Shown one piece after another: positions 25,619 to 34,372 of a stretch of 64,000 nucleotides of DNA. Origin of the DNA: Nitrospira sp. Its GTDB lineage: Bacteria; Nitrospirota; Nitrospiria; Nitrospirales; Nitrospiraceae. The notes under the pieces were generated by a model, which worked only from the letters and a program-made list of their open reading frames with translations, ran no database searches and was not told where the DNA came from. The position numbers were made by a program, and so were the translations under genes. The stretch lies in contig JARFXO010000001.1 of assembly GCA_029194665.1 (NCBI GenBank), positions 968,484 through 1,032,483 on the forward strand. Direction: 5' to 3'. The stretch's first letter is position 1. The number at the start of each line of letters is the position of its first letter.

Positions 25619-26665
25619 TTACGAGACCTTCGCATCGGCTTTCATCAGTTCCCGGAGGACGCTTGTGGCGTAGGCACCAGGAGGTAAACTGAAAGAAAGG
25701 CTAAGGGTATCGCCACTAAGTGACCATTCCAGTTCAGCGAGGGGGACACGAAGCGCTCTGCGCTCGCCGCGGAATCCACAAGCCTTCGCGGCTGCAACGA
25801 GGCTTTCCTTAGTTGCACCTGCTTCAGCGATGACGGTTTCCTCAATTGTGCCCGGTTCGCCATTTGCCCAGGATACCCGCGAACCAAAGAGTATGCCTGT
25901 TGGGCTGATTTCAAAACGATCCGCCCGCGATTGTTCCTTCTCGGCATCCTCGACTTGAAAGCAAGCGCCATTGTCCGACTTCATGGCCCAATCCCCGGCG
26001 AAGACCTTGTCGAGATGGTCGATCCTTCGTGCAAGTATCCGATTGAACAAGAATGATTGGTAGGAGTTGAGATACCAGATGCGCTTAGCACGGCTCATCC
26101 TCTCGCGCCGCCGTGCATCGTACAGCAATAGAGCGCCGATGCGATAGTTCTCACCGTCTTTCCCTTGCCGTTGAGGGCCGAAGTAGTTGGGCACGCCGCG
26201 TGTGCTCAGTTGTTGAAGGACGGCCGGCACGGTTTCAGCCGCGTGATCGGCGACATGGCGGATGATTAAACGGAAGCGATTGCCGGAGTGGTGGCCGGTT
26301 CGTAGTCGATTACGATGGCGCCCGAGGATCTGCACGTTGAGGATCGTGTCATCGATTGTGAGGCGAGAGACTTGTTCCGGACGGATTCCTTGCAAGGACA
26401 CCATCTGAGTCGTGACCGCTCGCGAATCTTTTAGCCCTGCCACGCCGATGGCCTGCGCTTTGATCCCCAATGAAGACGAGAGTCGGTGGACGAGATCCGG
26501 CGTGGAAAGACCACGTTTAGTGATGGTCACGTACAGATGTTCGCCTTCTCCGCATGGAAGATAGAGCGGCCGTTCTTCGACCTGGAAATCTTCGGGCACG
26601 GTGCGGATTTGTCCGCCGATTCCAAGCAAGTTGCCGGTGAGGAAGGGATCGATTGGTTGCGTCAC
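25619..26665 (-). CDS. truD: tRNA pseudouridine(13) synthase TruD
   Basis: TruD makes pseudouridine 13 in tRNA-Glu. The 348-residue product has the family motif GLKDSRAVTTQ with the catalytic Asp at 80, the same position as in E. coli. It also has the N-terminal PEDFQVEERP, GHHSGNRFRL, GVPNYFGPQRQGKDG and a TRUD-domain C-terminus. It is monocistronic and divergent from the phosphoesterase gene. A decayed copy of its last 45 codons lies downstream at 24764-24912. Confidence 0.95.
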   Translation of the reverse strand: MTQPIDPFLTGNLLGIGGQIRTVPEDFQVEERPLYLPCGEGEHLYVTITKRGLSTPDLVHRLSSSLGIKAQAIGVAGLKDSRAVTTQMVSLQGIRPEQVSRLTIDDTILNVQILGRHRNRLRTGHHSGNRFRLIIRHVADHAAETVPAVLQQLSTRGVPNYFGPQRQGKDGENYRIGALLLYDARRRERMSRAKRIWYLNSYQSFLFNRILARRIDHLDKVFAGDWAMKSDNGACFQVEDAEKEQSRADRFEISPTGILFGSRVSWANGEPGTIEETVIAEAGATKESLVAAAKACGFRGERRALRVPLAELEWSLSGDTLSLSFSLPPGAYATSVLRELMKADAKVS

Positions 26666-26788
26666 AGGTTTTCCTTTGTCGGAATACGGCTATTGCGGAA
26701 ATGTGCTGTCAAATCTGATTGGGAAACAAGCCCATGATATACTTTTCTCGCCCATGCGGAAACGATCAGGCAAACGGCAGGTTGCGGA

Positions 26789-27628
26789 ATGAGCAGGCGA
26801 CGCGTGGTGTCATGGCCTGATCGCATGCGATCGTTTATCGGGCATTGCTTCAGCGAGCCACTCTATCGAACGTTCAGTCTCGTCCCTCAGTGGGAATTCG
26901 GTCTTTCCATTCATGAGGTTACCCGGCACATCCTTGTGCATGGCACCCTTGCCGGTCGCCGCGCAATCCATCTCACGGATCTCCACCTGGACCGATATCA
27001 TCCGAGGCTCGATCGTATCGTCGAATCTGTGAGGGAACTTCACCCCGATTGGATTTTCATCACCGGAGACCTGCTGAACGTACCGGAAGGTTTGCCTCAC
27101 CTCTTTCGCTTCCTCGAACGGCTACGCGCCATCGCGCCACTGTATGTGACATTGGGCAATCACGACCATTACAGCGGAGTCCCTCTGTCAGAATTTTCCG
27201 AACTTGCAGATCGACACAAGATCACGTTGTTGGTGAACCAAAGTACCGTCGTTTCAACGGGAGGGGGAGAGCTGGTGATCGTCGGTGTCGATGATCCTTC
27301 GCTCCATCGCGCCGACCTTGGATGTGTCCCGCCTCGCACCGACCATCGCTTTACGTTGCTCCTGGCCCATGCACCGAATATCCTCGACTATGTCGAAGCC
27401 CATCCTCCCGTTGACTTGATCCTCTGCGGGCACAGTCATGGTGGGCAATGGAGGGTGCCGGGCATTCCCACCTTCTGGCTTCCTCCTGGATGTAATGGCC
27501 GCGTGGCAGGTTGGCACGAATCCGGTCAACACAGACTGTACGTCAACCGAGGGCTAGGTTGGTCCTTCCTCCCATTTCGCTTCAACTGTCGGCCCGAGAT
27601 TGCCGTGATTGAGTGGGTTCAGGAATAG
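26789..27628 (+). CDS. Calcineurin-like metallophosphoesterase
   Basis: The 279-residue enzyme has the metal-binding set DLHLDRYH (62-71), GDLLN (93-97), LGNHDHY (122-128) and CGHSHGG near 215. This matches the membrane-associated YkuE/LpxG-type branch, in which the phosphoesterase domain often acts on UDP-diacylglucosamine or related lipids. No convincing signal or membrane helix is visible, so the substrate is open. The start is the first ATG after truD's divergent promoter region. Confidence 0.87.
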   Translation: MSRRRVVSWPDRMRSFIGHCFSEPLYRTFSLVPQWEFGLSIHEVTRHILVHGTLAGRRAIHLTDLHLDRYHPRLDRIVESVRELHPDWIFITGDLLNVPEGLPHLFRFLERLRAIAPLYVTLGNHDHYSGVPLSEFSELADRHKITLLVNQSTVVSTGGGELVIVGVDDPSLHRADLGCVPPRTDHRFTLLLAHAPNILDYVEAHPPVDLILCGHSHGGQWRVPGIPTFWLPPGCNGRVAGWHESGQHRLYVNRGLGWSFLPFRFNCRPEIAVIEWVQE

Positions 27629-27652
27629 GTTGAGCCGCAAGCGGCATGATCG

Positions 27653-28303
27653 TCACTCCCGCATCCGTTCCAGCGCTTCCCTGGCCCTGCTTCTGACGGT
27701 TTGATCCCAATCCTGTTCCATGACGTTTTTTAGTCGCTCGCGCGTTTCCGTTGCGCGCAGTCGTCCGAGTCCCAAAGCGGCGCAGGAGCGCACATAGGCA
27801 TGGTCATCTTCCAGGGCTTTGACCAGCAGCGGCACGACCGACATGTCTTGCAACGCGCCAAGATGACTGGCTGCCATTCCTCTGATGTGATGCTGTTTGT
27901 CGTCCAGCGCTCGTTGTAAGGTCGTGGCAAACAGCTCCTTCAAGGCAGGGATAGCTGATTCGAGCCCATCGATTCGGTACTCGTTGAGTTCAAGCAAGGC
28001 AAACGCAAATTCAAGCCGTTTATCCCAAGCAGATTCGTGCTCGAACAGGGTCAAGAGCCTGGTTCGTTCTCGCGTTCTCGCACTGCGGCGGCGGAGCGCT
28101 CTTATAGGAATGAACAGTAGGACAGCAAGCGCCACGGCAGTTGCAGCCATCGGCACTGCCTGATCGACGATGTAGTCCTGTGTGTCAACCGACAACCGCT
28201 TCCACACCCATACAGCGGTCACGATAAGCACGATCAGAACAACAAGCGAGGCAGGATTGATCTGTCCCTGTTCGTGACGCTTCGTCATGGAAGGCGGGAT
28301 CAT
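27653..28303 (-). CDS. Membrane-anchored HEAT-repeat protein
   Basis: The start is uncertain among ATGs at 28327, 28303 and 28288; about 216 residues result from the middle one. Two membrane helices (ASLVVLIVLIVTAVWVW and AATAVALAVLLFIPI) lead into a cytoplasmic domain. That domain holds at least three HEAT/PBS-lyase repeats: IRGMAASHLGALQDMSVVPLL, VRSCAALGLGRLRAT and VRSRAREALERM. It is probably a protein-protein interaction scaffold. The gene converges on the phosphoesterase gene. Confidence 0.75.
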   Translation of the reverse strand: MIPPSMTKRHEQGQINPASLVVLIVLIVTAVWVWKRLSVDTQDYIVDQAVPMAATAVALAVLLFIPIRALRRRSARTRERTRLLTLFEHESAWDKRLEFAFALLELNEYRIDGLESAIPALKELFATTLQRALDDKQHHIRGMAASHLGALQDMSVVPLLVKALEDDHAYVRSCAALGLGRLRATETRERLKNVMEQDWDQTVRSRAREALERMRE

Positions 28304-28341
28304 ACGGGCGCGATTGATGGTCGTCAAATTCCAGCGAGAAT

Positions 28342-28415
28342 CCCTTCGTCCTTGTCGAAGGGTCTAAGATTTCACCTTGCTCCGTTCATGGTTCGACATG
28401 CTCACCATGAACGGA
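28342..28415. repeat. Two adjacent hairpins of the TTCGACA-type intergenic repeat
   Basis: The first hairpin is CCCTTCG at 28342-28348 with CGAAGGG at 28356-28362. The second has perfect 12-base arms, TCCGTTCATGGT at 28381-28392 and ACCATGAACGGA at 28404-28415, around an 11-base loop. Both belong to the widespread CCGTTC..GTCGAAGG style of bacterial intergenic repeat, also seen inside the element at 42097-42235. The site lies between divergent genes. Confidence 0.75.
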
Positions 28416-28518
28416 CTTCTGGGTCACTACAACTGGTGCGTCCCCACATAATTGACATGGAATTGCGGCCACAGTCATACTCTTTTCCGATCATCGTCGG
28501 TAAGGTGGACAAGGATTT

Positions 28519-30600
28519 ATGGAGAATCAGCCTCAGAACAGCGCCATACGACGTGTGATGGTGGGCACCGACCGTTCCAAAACTGCGGATCATGCCGTCC
28601 GGTGGGCCGCCGAGTTCGCAGACCGCTACGGGGCAGAGCTGTTCGTGGTGCAGGTCATTTTGCCTCAGCACCCCTCGACTACCGAATTCGGTGCAGCTGA
28701 GCAGACCAGGGCCGCTGCCGCCAATAATGAGCTTGCGCATCTCGTCAGGGAGCTGGCCGGGGAGCGAGGGCATGCCCTAGTTTCCATAGATTCCGATCCG
28801 GCATTGACGATCGTCCGTGCTGCAGAGCACGAAGCCATCGATGTCTTGGTGGTCGGCAATGCGGGCATGGCGGGGCGGAAGGAATTCCTGCTCGGTAATG
28901 TGCCGAACCGTATCAGTCATAATTCCCGCTGCACAGTCATCATCGTGAATACCCAATCGATGGCAGGTGGGCCGGGGGCAGAGCCAGTGCGTGTCTTTCA
29001 GCCACAGGTCGATTCCCATGTTGCTGAGCCGCAGCTCGGAGCCAGAGCCGTACACATCGCCACAGTGATGGCGAAGCATGGCCTCAAGGAGCTCTTCAGC
29101 CAGCCCGATCAATCGGACGGTTCGATTCGTCGTCAGCAGGCCAAGCGTCTACGATCGGCGCTGGAAGAACTGGGGCCGACCTTTTCAAAACTCGGGCAAA
29201 TATTGTCGACCCGTCCGGATCTCCTTCCTGCGGAATACATCGAAGAACTCGCGATGTTGCAGAGTCACGTGCCCCCTATGCCTGAGAGCGAAGTGGTTCG
29301 GGTCGCCGAGCAAGAATTGAAGGTGCCGTGGGAGGATGTGTTTGAGTCGATCGATCCCAAGCCGCTCGCCGCCGGCACGATCGCCCAGGTCCATAAAGCC
29401 ACGCTCGAAACCGGTGACCGAGTCGTCGTCAAAGTGCAGCGGCCCACCGCTCGAGCGGACATCGAACAGGATCTGGCCCTGCTCGAGATCTTCGCTCAGA
29501 AAGTCGGGCAACGGCAGGCCCTCAAACAAATGGTCAATATGGAAGCGGTGTTCAAGCACCTCTCCACGTCGCTGCAGCGCGAACTCGACTTTCGTCAAGA
29601 AATCGAAAACATCGGACGGATGGAGACCCTCCTTACAGACTATGATCGACTGGCAGTTCCTTCCGTCTACCAAGAGATTTCGACAGCCCGCTTATTGGTG
29701 ATGGAGGAAATTCAAGGGGTTCGGATTGCCCAGGCGCCGGAAGGCCCGACCCGTATCGAAGCGGCCCGTCAGCTGTTGGAAGGGTTTTACAAACAGATCG
29801 TCGTCGACGGCTTCTTCCATGCGGATCCGCATCCGGGCAACCTCATGTGGTGGAAGGACCGCATCTACATGCTCGATTTCGGGATGGTTGGGGCTCTGGA
29901 TGCCGGTTTACGGGAGCATCTGTTGTTGATGCTGATGGCACTGTGGAAAGAAGACGTTGTCTTTCTCAGCGATGTCACGTTGATGATGACTGGTTCGGCC
30001 GGCCGCAGCGATCTGGACGTTCCTCGTTTTCAGGGTGAAGTCGGCGAAGTCATGGCGAAGTACCGCAAGGCGGCTCTCGCGGAGATGCAGATCGGACCGC
30101 TCCTCCAAGAAATGAGTGCGACCGCGTTTCGACACGGAGTGCCGCTGCCGGCCTCGCTCACGCTCGCCGCCAAGGCGCTGGCGCAAGTCCAACTGGCGAC
30201 GGCGGCTCTCGATCCGAAACTTGACCCCTATGATGTCGCGGGCAAGTTTTTGATGCGCGTCATGATCAAGCGTATGGGGGCTTCGCTCGATTTCAAGACG
30301 CTCGCGTATCAGTCTCAGAAACTCAAGGTGCGGGCCGAACAAACGATCGAAGCCATTGAACGCATGATTGGTGCCCGACCCGGCCAGAAGCTGGTTGTGA
30401 ATTTCCGGGCTGACTCGCTGGAGGAGATGGTCCGACGTACAGGGCGTCGTCTGGCGCTGGGGCTGACGGCTGCGGCAAGTATTCTTGCCTCCGGGCTTAC
30501 CGCCGCTTCAGCGACCGCTGGTTGGATCCCGCCCTTGTTCGGGATCGTCGCTGTCGCGCTGATCATAGGGCTATTCTTCGATCTGATGAGAGGGCGTTGA
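28519..30600 (+). CDS. UspA domain fused to a UbiB/AarF (ABC1) atypical kinase
   Basis: The 693-residue protein joins two families. Residues 9-145 are a universal stress protein domain with the ATP loop G113xxG116-x9-G126N. Residues about 180-640 are an ABC1/UbiB kinase-like domain with KLGQ at 224-227, Ala-rich loop LAAGT at 283-287, VVKVQRP at 303-309, FHADPHPGN and LDFGMVG. The end has two membrane helices (LTAAASILASGLTAAS and LFGIVAVALIIGLFFDLM). UbiB members support quinone synthesis or trafficking. The fusion suggests ATP- or stress-gated control, which is inference. The conserved loop has Gly where many have Ala/Ser. Confidence 0.9.
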   Translation: MENQPQNSAIRRVMVGTDRSKTADHAVRWAAEFADRYGAELFVVQVILPQHPSTTEFGAAEQTRAAAANNELAHLVRELAGERGHALVSIDSDPALTIVRAAEHEAIDVLVVGNAGMAGRKEFLLGNVPNRISHNSRCTVIIVNTQSMAGGPGAEPVRVFQPQVDSHVAEPQLGARAVHIATVMAKHGLKELFSQPDQSDGSIRRQQAKRLRSALEELGPTFSKLGQILSTRPDLLPAEYIEELAMLQSHVPPMPESEVVRVAEQELKVPWEDVFESIDPKPLAAGTIAQVHKATLETGDRVVVKVQRPTARADIEQDLALLEIFAQKVGQRQALKQMVNMEAVFKHLSTSLQRELDFRQEIENIGRMETLLTDYDRLAVPSVYQEISTARLLVMEEIQGVRIAQAPEGPTRIEAARQLLEGFYKQIVVDGFFHADPHPGNLMWWKDRIYMLDFGMVGALDAGLREHLLLMLMALWKEDVVFLSDVTLMMTGSAGRSDLDVPRFQGEVGEVMAKYRKAALAEMQIGPLLQEMSATAFRHGVPLPASLTLAAKALAQVQLATAALDPKLDPYDVAGKFLMRVMIKRMGASLDFKTLAYQSQKLKVRAEQTIEAIERMIGARPGQKLVVNFRADSLEEMVRRTGRRLALGLTAAASILASGLTAASATAGWIPPLFGIVAVALIIGLFFDLMRGR

Positions 30601-30859
30601 TGGCGGGTCGTTCGGTCGGCGATCCATCGGACTCTATGGTCCGGTCGTGCCGCGCTTGATTGAACGCAGGACGGCTCTTTCCAGCAGGTAGGCGATCACC
30701 GACATGCCGATACACACGAGTCGATACTCGATGTGTCGGACAATGGATCGATGGCCAGTCTTGATCGCAGAAGAACTGTCGGTCATCGCGATCATTATCG
30801 ATCAATCCTTCGTCGACTGCAAGTAGCCTGAACTCGTGTCTTGCTGGTGAACGGTCAGC

Positions 30860-33800
30860 ATGAATGATCCCGTCGCTGCATGGCTGCAAAGTCTTGGCCT
30901 TGATCGCTATCGAGAGCTGTTTGAGCAGCATGCCATCACCTGGGACGTCTTGCCTGAGCTGAATGACGGCGATTTGGCGTCGATGGGCATCGTGCTTGGC
31001 CATCGAAAGCAGCTTTTGCGCGCGATCGCGCAACTGTCGCAACGCGGTGAAAGCGATACTGCCACCACTCCAGCTGTTATTACCGCGAAAGAAACAACGT
31101 CACCCTCTTCCAGCCGAGATCAAGCAGAACGACGGCAATTGACCGTCATGTTTTGTGACCTAGTCGGTTCGACGGCGCTGGCTCGTAGGTTGGACCCTGA
31201 AGACCTTCAATCATCCATCCGGCGTTTTCTAGAGACTTGTAGTGAGGCGATCAGCCGATTCAACGGCTATATCGCAAAATACATGGGTGACGGACTCTTG
31301 GTGTATTTCGGGTACCCCCATGCCCATGAGCACGATGCTGAGCGCGCTGTGTATGCTGGACTGGCCGTGCTGGAGTTGGTCAGGGCCTTGCCACGTGATT
31401 CTGAGCTGCACCAGGACAGTGATATCGCGGCGCGAATCGGGATCGCGACGGGTCCCGTCATCGTGGGCGAACTTATGGGGCAAGATACCGCCAAGGAACG
31501 ATCCGTGTTCGGTGAAACTCCGAATCTGGCTGCCCGTTTGCAGGCGTTGGCCGCACCGAACCAGTTGATCGTGGACTCGGCGACGAAGCGCCTGATCGGG
31601 GGTGAGTTCGAGTTGGCAGATCAGAGAACGGTTTCTCTCAAGGGGTTCGACGCACCGGTCCAGGCCTGGCAAGTTCTGGGCAGCAAGCTCTCGGCCAGCC
31701 GGTTCGAGTCGTATCGAGCCGGACGCTTAACTCAGTTCATAGGCAGAGAGCAGGAAACGGCGCTGCTTTTAGGTCGTTGGCGGGAAGCGGTGGAGGGTGA
31801 AGGGCAGGTTGTCCTTCTCTGTGGTGAGGCCGGCATCGGCAAGTCCCGAATTGCCCGCAACCTGCGTGATCGACTTGCCGAGGAGCGTTACCAGACGATT
31901 CAATTTCAATGTTCGCCGTATCACACTAATGCGGCGCTCTATCCGGTGACGACCTATCTACGGCAGTCGGCGGGGCTGCTGGATGAAGATAGCCCCCCGA
32001 CGCAGCTGCATAAGCTTGAGGCTCTGATGGCTGACAAGGGACTTGACGATCGTGTCACGGTTGCTTTGCTCGCAGATCTGCTTTCGATCCGAGGAGATGA
32101 GCAGAACCAGCTGTTGAATCTGTCGCCCGACAAACGCAAGGACATGACTCTGGAAGCACTCGTGCAGTATCTGCAAAGGCTCGTGCATCGTTCCCCTGTG
32201 ATGCTCATCATGGAGGATGCCCATTGGATCGATCCAACCACGCTGGATCTCATGACGCGAGTCATCGATCGGATCAGGCAGATGCGCGCGTTGGTGCTGA
32301 TCACCTTTCGTCCGGAGTTCAGGCCGGTGTGGGCGGAATATAGTCACGTCACGTTGCTGACGTTGAATCGGCTTACTCGACGGCAGAGCGCCGAGCTGAT
32401 TGCAACGATGACCGGTGGAAAAGTGCTTCCGCAGGAGGTGCAACAGGCGGTTCTGGCGAAGACCGACGGCGTACCGCTGTATATCGAAGAGTTGACGGAG
32501 AATCTGCTGCAGACGGGATTGCTGGCAGAGGGAAGCGACTCATTCACCCTCAAGGCTCCGTTGAGAGAAATGGTCATTCCGGACAGTCTGCAAGCCTTGC
32601 TCATGGAACGGGTGGACCGATTGGGGCCGGTCAAGGAAATCGTTCAGATCGGAGCAACCATTGGGCGGGAATTCACCTATGAGCTGCTGTACGCTGTCGT
32701 TAATGTATCGGATGAAGAGCTCTCCAACGCCCTCGCTCTCGTCGTTGCGTCAGGGCTCATTGTGCAGGAGGGAGAACGATCGTTTGCGCGATATCGCTTC
32801 AAGCATGCGCTCGTCCAGGAAGCGGCCTATAACACGCTCCTCAAGAAATCTCGCCGGCTCCTCCATGCCCGCATTGCCAAGACAGTGGAAGAGAGCTTTC
32901 CCAAACACGCACAGCTGGAACCAGAACTCTTGGCCTATCATTATGAACAAGCAGGATTGATAGGCCAAGCCGTGGAGTATTGGCGTCTTGCAGCCCGGAG
33001 AGACGTGGAACGTTCGGCCAATATCGAAGCGTTGAGCCACTTCAATCGCGCGTTGACGTTGCTGAAAGAATTGCCCGCAGGGACGGAGCGTGATGCATCG
33101 GAGTTGGCGCTCCTTATTGCGCGAGGGTTCCCTATGCAGAGAGTGAAAGGCTATGCCTCGCAGGAGATCGAGCGTAATTATCTCAGGGCAAGGGAGCTCT
33201 CCCGGGAAAACAGCGATTCCGATCACCACTTTCTGGCTGGCCGGGGGTTACACGTTTTCTATCTGGTCAGGGGGCCACTCACCAAGGCCTGCACCTTGGC
33301 GGAAGAACTCCTCGCATGGGCGACCCACCGGAACAATCCAGATCTGCTCATTCGCGCGCACGAGACTGTGGGGTTCACCTATTCATTTTTAGGTCGGTTT
33401 GACGAAGCCAAGACCCATCTACTCGCTGCGAAGGGGCTGTACGACTCTCATAAACATCGCTCACAGACCCTGGTCTATACTCAAGATCCCGGTGTATCAG
33501 CCAGAACCATGCTGGCCAGAACACTCTGGATCTTGGGCGAGATCGATCAGGTCGACGCGCTGTTGCAAGAAGCCATCGGTATGGCAAGGGAGTTGGAACA
33601 CCCCTTCACGCTGGCCTTTGCCCTCGCGACCGGATCTTGGATCTACTCCACGATCCGCGATGCCGACAGAACCTTGGCCTTATCTGACGAAGCGATTGCT
33701 ATTTCCACCAACTACTCGTTCGAAGTGATGTTAGCATGGGCGACCTCCTTCCAAGGTTGGGCACTTGCCGAAAAGGGTCATGAGGAAGGTCTGAGCCGGT

Positions 33801-34255
33801 TAGTGAAGGGACTCTCCGCTGCGCAAGCCGCCGGCGCGAGTCTCAATAATACGTTCACCCTGGCTCTGCTCACAGAGATCTATTTACGACAGAAACATAC
33901 TGACGAAGGTCTGGGTGCACTTGCGGAGGCGCAGCAACTCGTTCACTCTCAAGGGGAACGTTGTTGGCAGGCGGAACTCTTCCGTCTGAGGGGGGAGTTA
34001 CTGCTGGAGCAATCCACGCGATCCACTTCTGAGGCGGAACAGTGTTTTACCGAAGCCTTGAAGATCGCGCAGGATCAGCACGCGAGAATGCTGGAACTTC
34101 GAGCCGCGACGAGCCTGGCGAAGCTGTTACGAAAATTACATAGAGTGGACGAGGCCGAACGAGTCCTGAATGCCGCCTGCTCTTGGTTTAGCGATCGATC
34201 GGCCAACCCCGACTTGGTCGAAGCTCGAACGATCCTTGATCAACTTCGGAGATGA
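30860..34255 (+). CDS. SAM-class III cyclase-AAA ATPase-TPR signalling protein, copy 1
   Basis: The domains of this 1131-residue protein run SAM (1-62), class III nucleotidyl cyclase (about 90-270), AAA/STAND-type ATPase (about 292-560) and TPR-like repeats to the end. The cyclase keeps metal Asp100 (FCDLVGST) and Asp144 (YMGDGLL), Lys140, and the transition-state Asn222/Arg226 (PNLAARL). The position usually Asp or Thr for purine choice is Ser215. Walker A is GEAGIGKS at 322-329 and Walker B is MEDAHWIDP. Expected product is cAMP, controlled by the ATPase and TPR part. An almost equal paralogue follows. Confidence 0.88.
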   Translation: MNDPVAAWLQSLGLDRYRELFEQHAITWDVLPELNDGDLASMGIVLGHRKQLLRAIAQLSQRGESDTATTPAVITAKETTSPSSSRDQAERRQLTVMFCDLVGSTALARRLDPEDLQSSIRRFLETCSEAISRFNGYIAKYMGDGLLVYFGYPHAHEHDAERAVYAGLAVLELVRALPRDSELHQDSDIAARIGIATGPVIVGELMGQDTAKERSVFGETPNLAARLQALAAPNQLIVDSATKRLIGGEFELADQRTVSLKGFDAPVQAWQVLGSKLSASRFESYRAGRLTQFIGREQETALLLGRWREAVEGEGQVVLLCGEAGIGKSRIARNLRDRLAEERYQTIQFQCSPYHTNAALYPVTTYLRQSAGLLDEDSPPTQLHKLEALMADKGLDDRVTVALLADLLSIRGDEQNQLLNLSPDKRKDMTLEALVQYLQRLVHRSPVMLIMEDAHWIDPTTLDLMTRVIDRIRQMRALVLITFRPEFRPVWAEYSHVTLLTLNRLTRRQSAELIATMTGGKVLPQEVQQAVLAKTDGVPLYIEELTENLLQTGLLAEGSDSFTLKAPLREMVIPDSLQALLMERVDRLGPVKEIVQIGATIGREFTYELLYAVVNVSDEELSNALALVVASGLIVQEGERSFARYRFKHALVQEAAYNTLLKKSRRLLHARIAKTVEESFPKHAQLEPELLAYHYEQAGLIGQAVEYWRLAARRDVERSANIEALSHFNRALTLLKELPAGTERDASELALLIARGFPMQRVKGYASQEIERNYLRARELSRENSDSDHHFLAGRGLHVFYLVRGPLTKACTLAEELLAWATHRNNPDLLIRAHETVGFTYSFLGRFDEAKTHLLAAKGLYDSHKHRSQTLVYTQDPGVSARTMLARTLWILGEIDQVDALLQEAIGMARELEHPFTLAFALATGSWIYSTIRDADRTLALSDEAIAISTNYSFEVMLAWATSFQGWALAEKGHEEGLSRLVKGLSAAQAAGASLNNTFTLALLTEIYLRQKHTDEGLGALAEAQQLVHSQGERCWQAELFRLRGELLLEQSTRSTSEAEQCFTEALKIAQDQHARMLELRAATSLAKLLRKLHRVDEAERVLNAACSWFSDRSANPDLVEARTILDQLRR

Positions 34256-34372
34256 GCACGATCTCCACCCAGGGTCGGCGCGCGGGTGGCTCAAGGGGCC
34301 GGTGCAGGCCGACTCAACCTCTCGCATTTCTATCCGATTGCGGACTGATGGATACAGGTTTGAAGGCTTATC

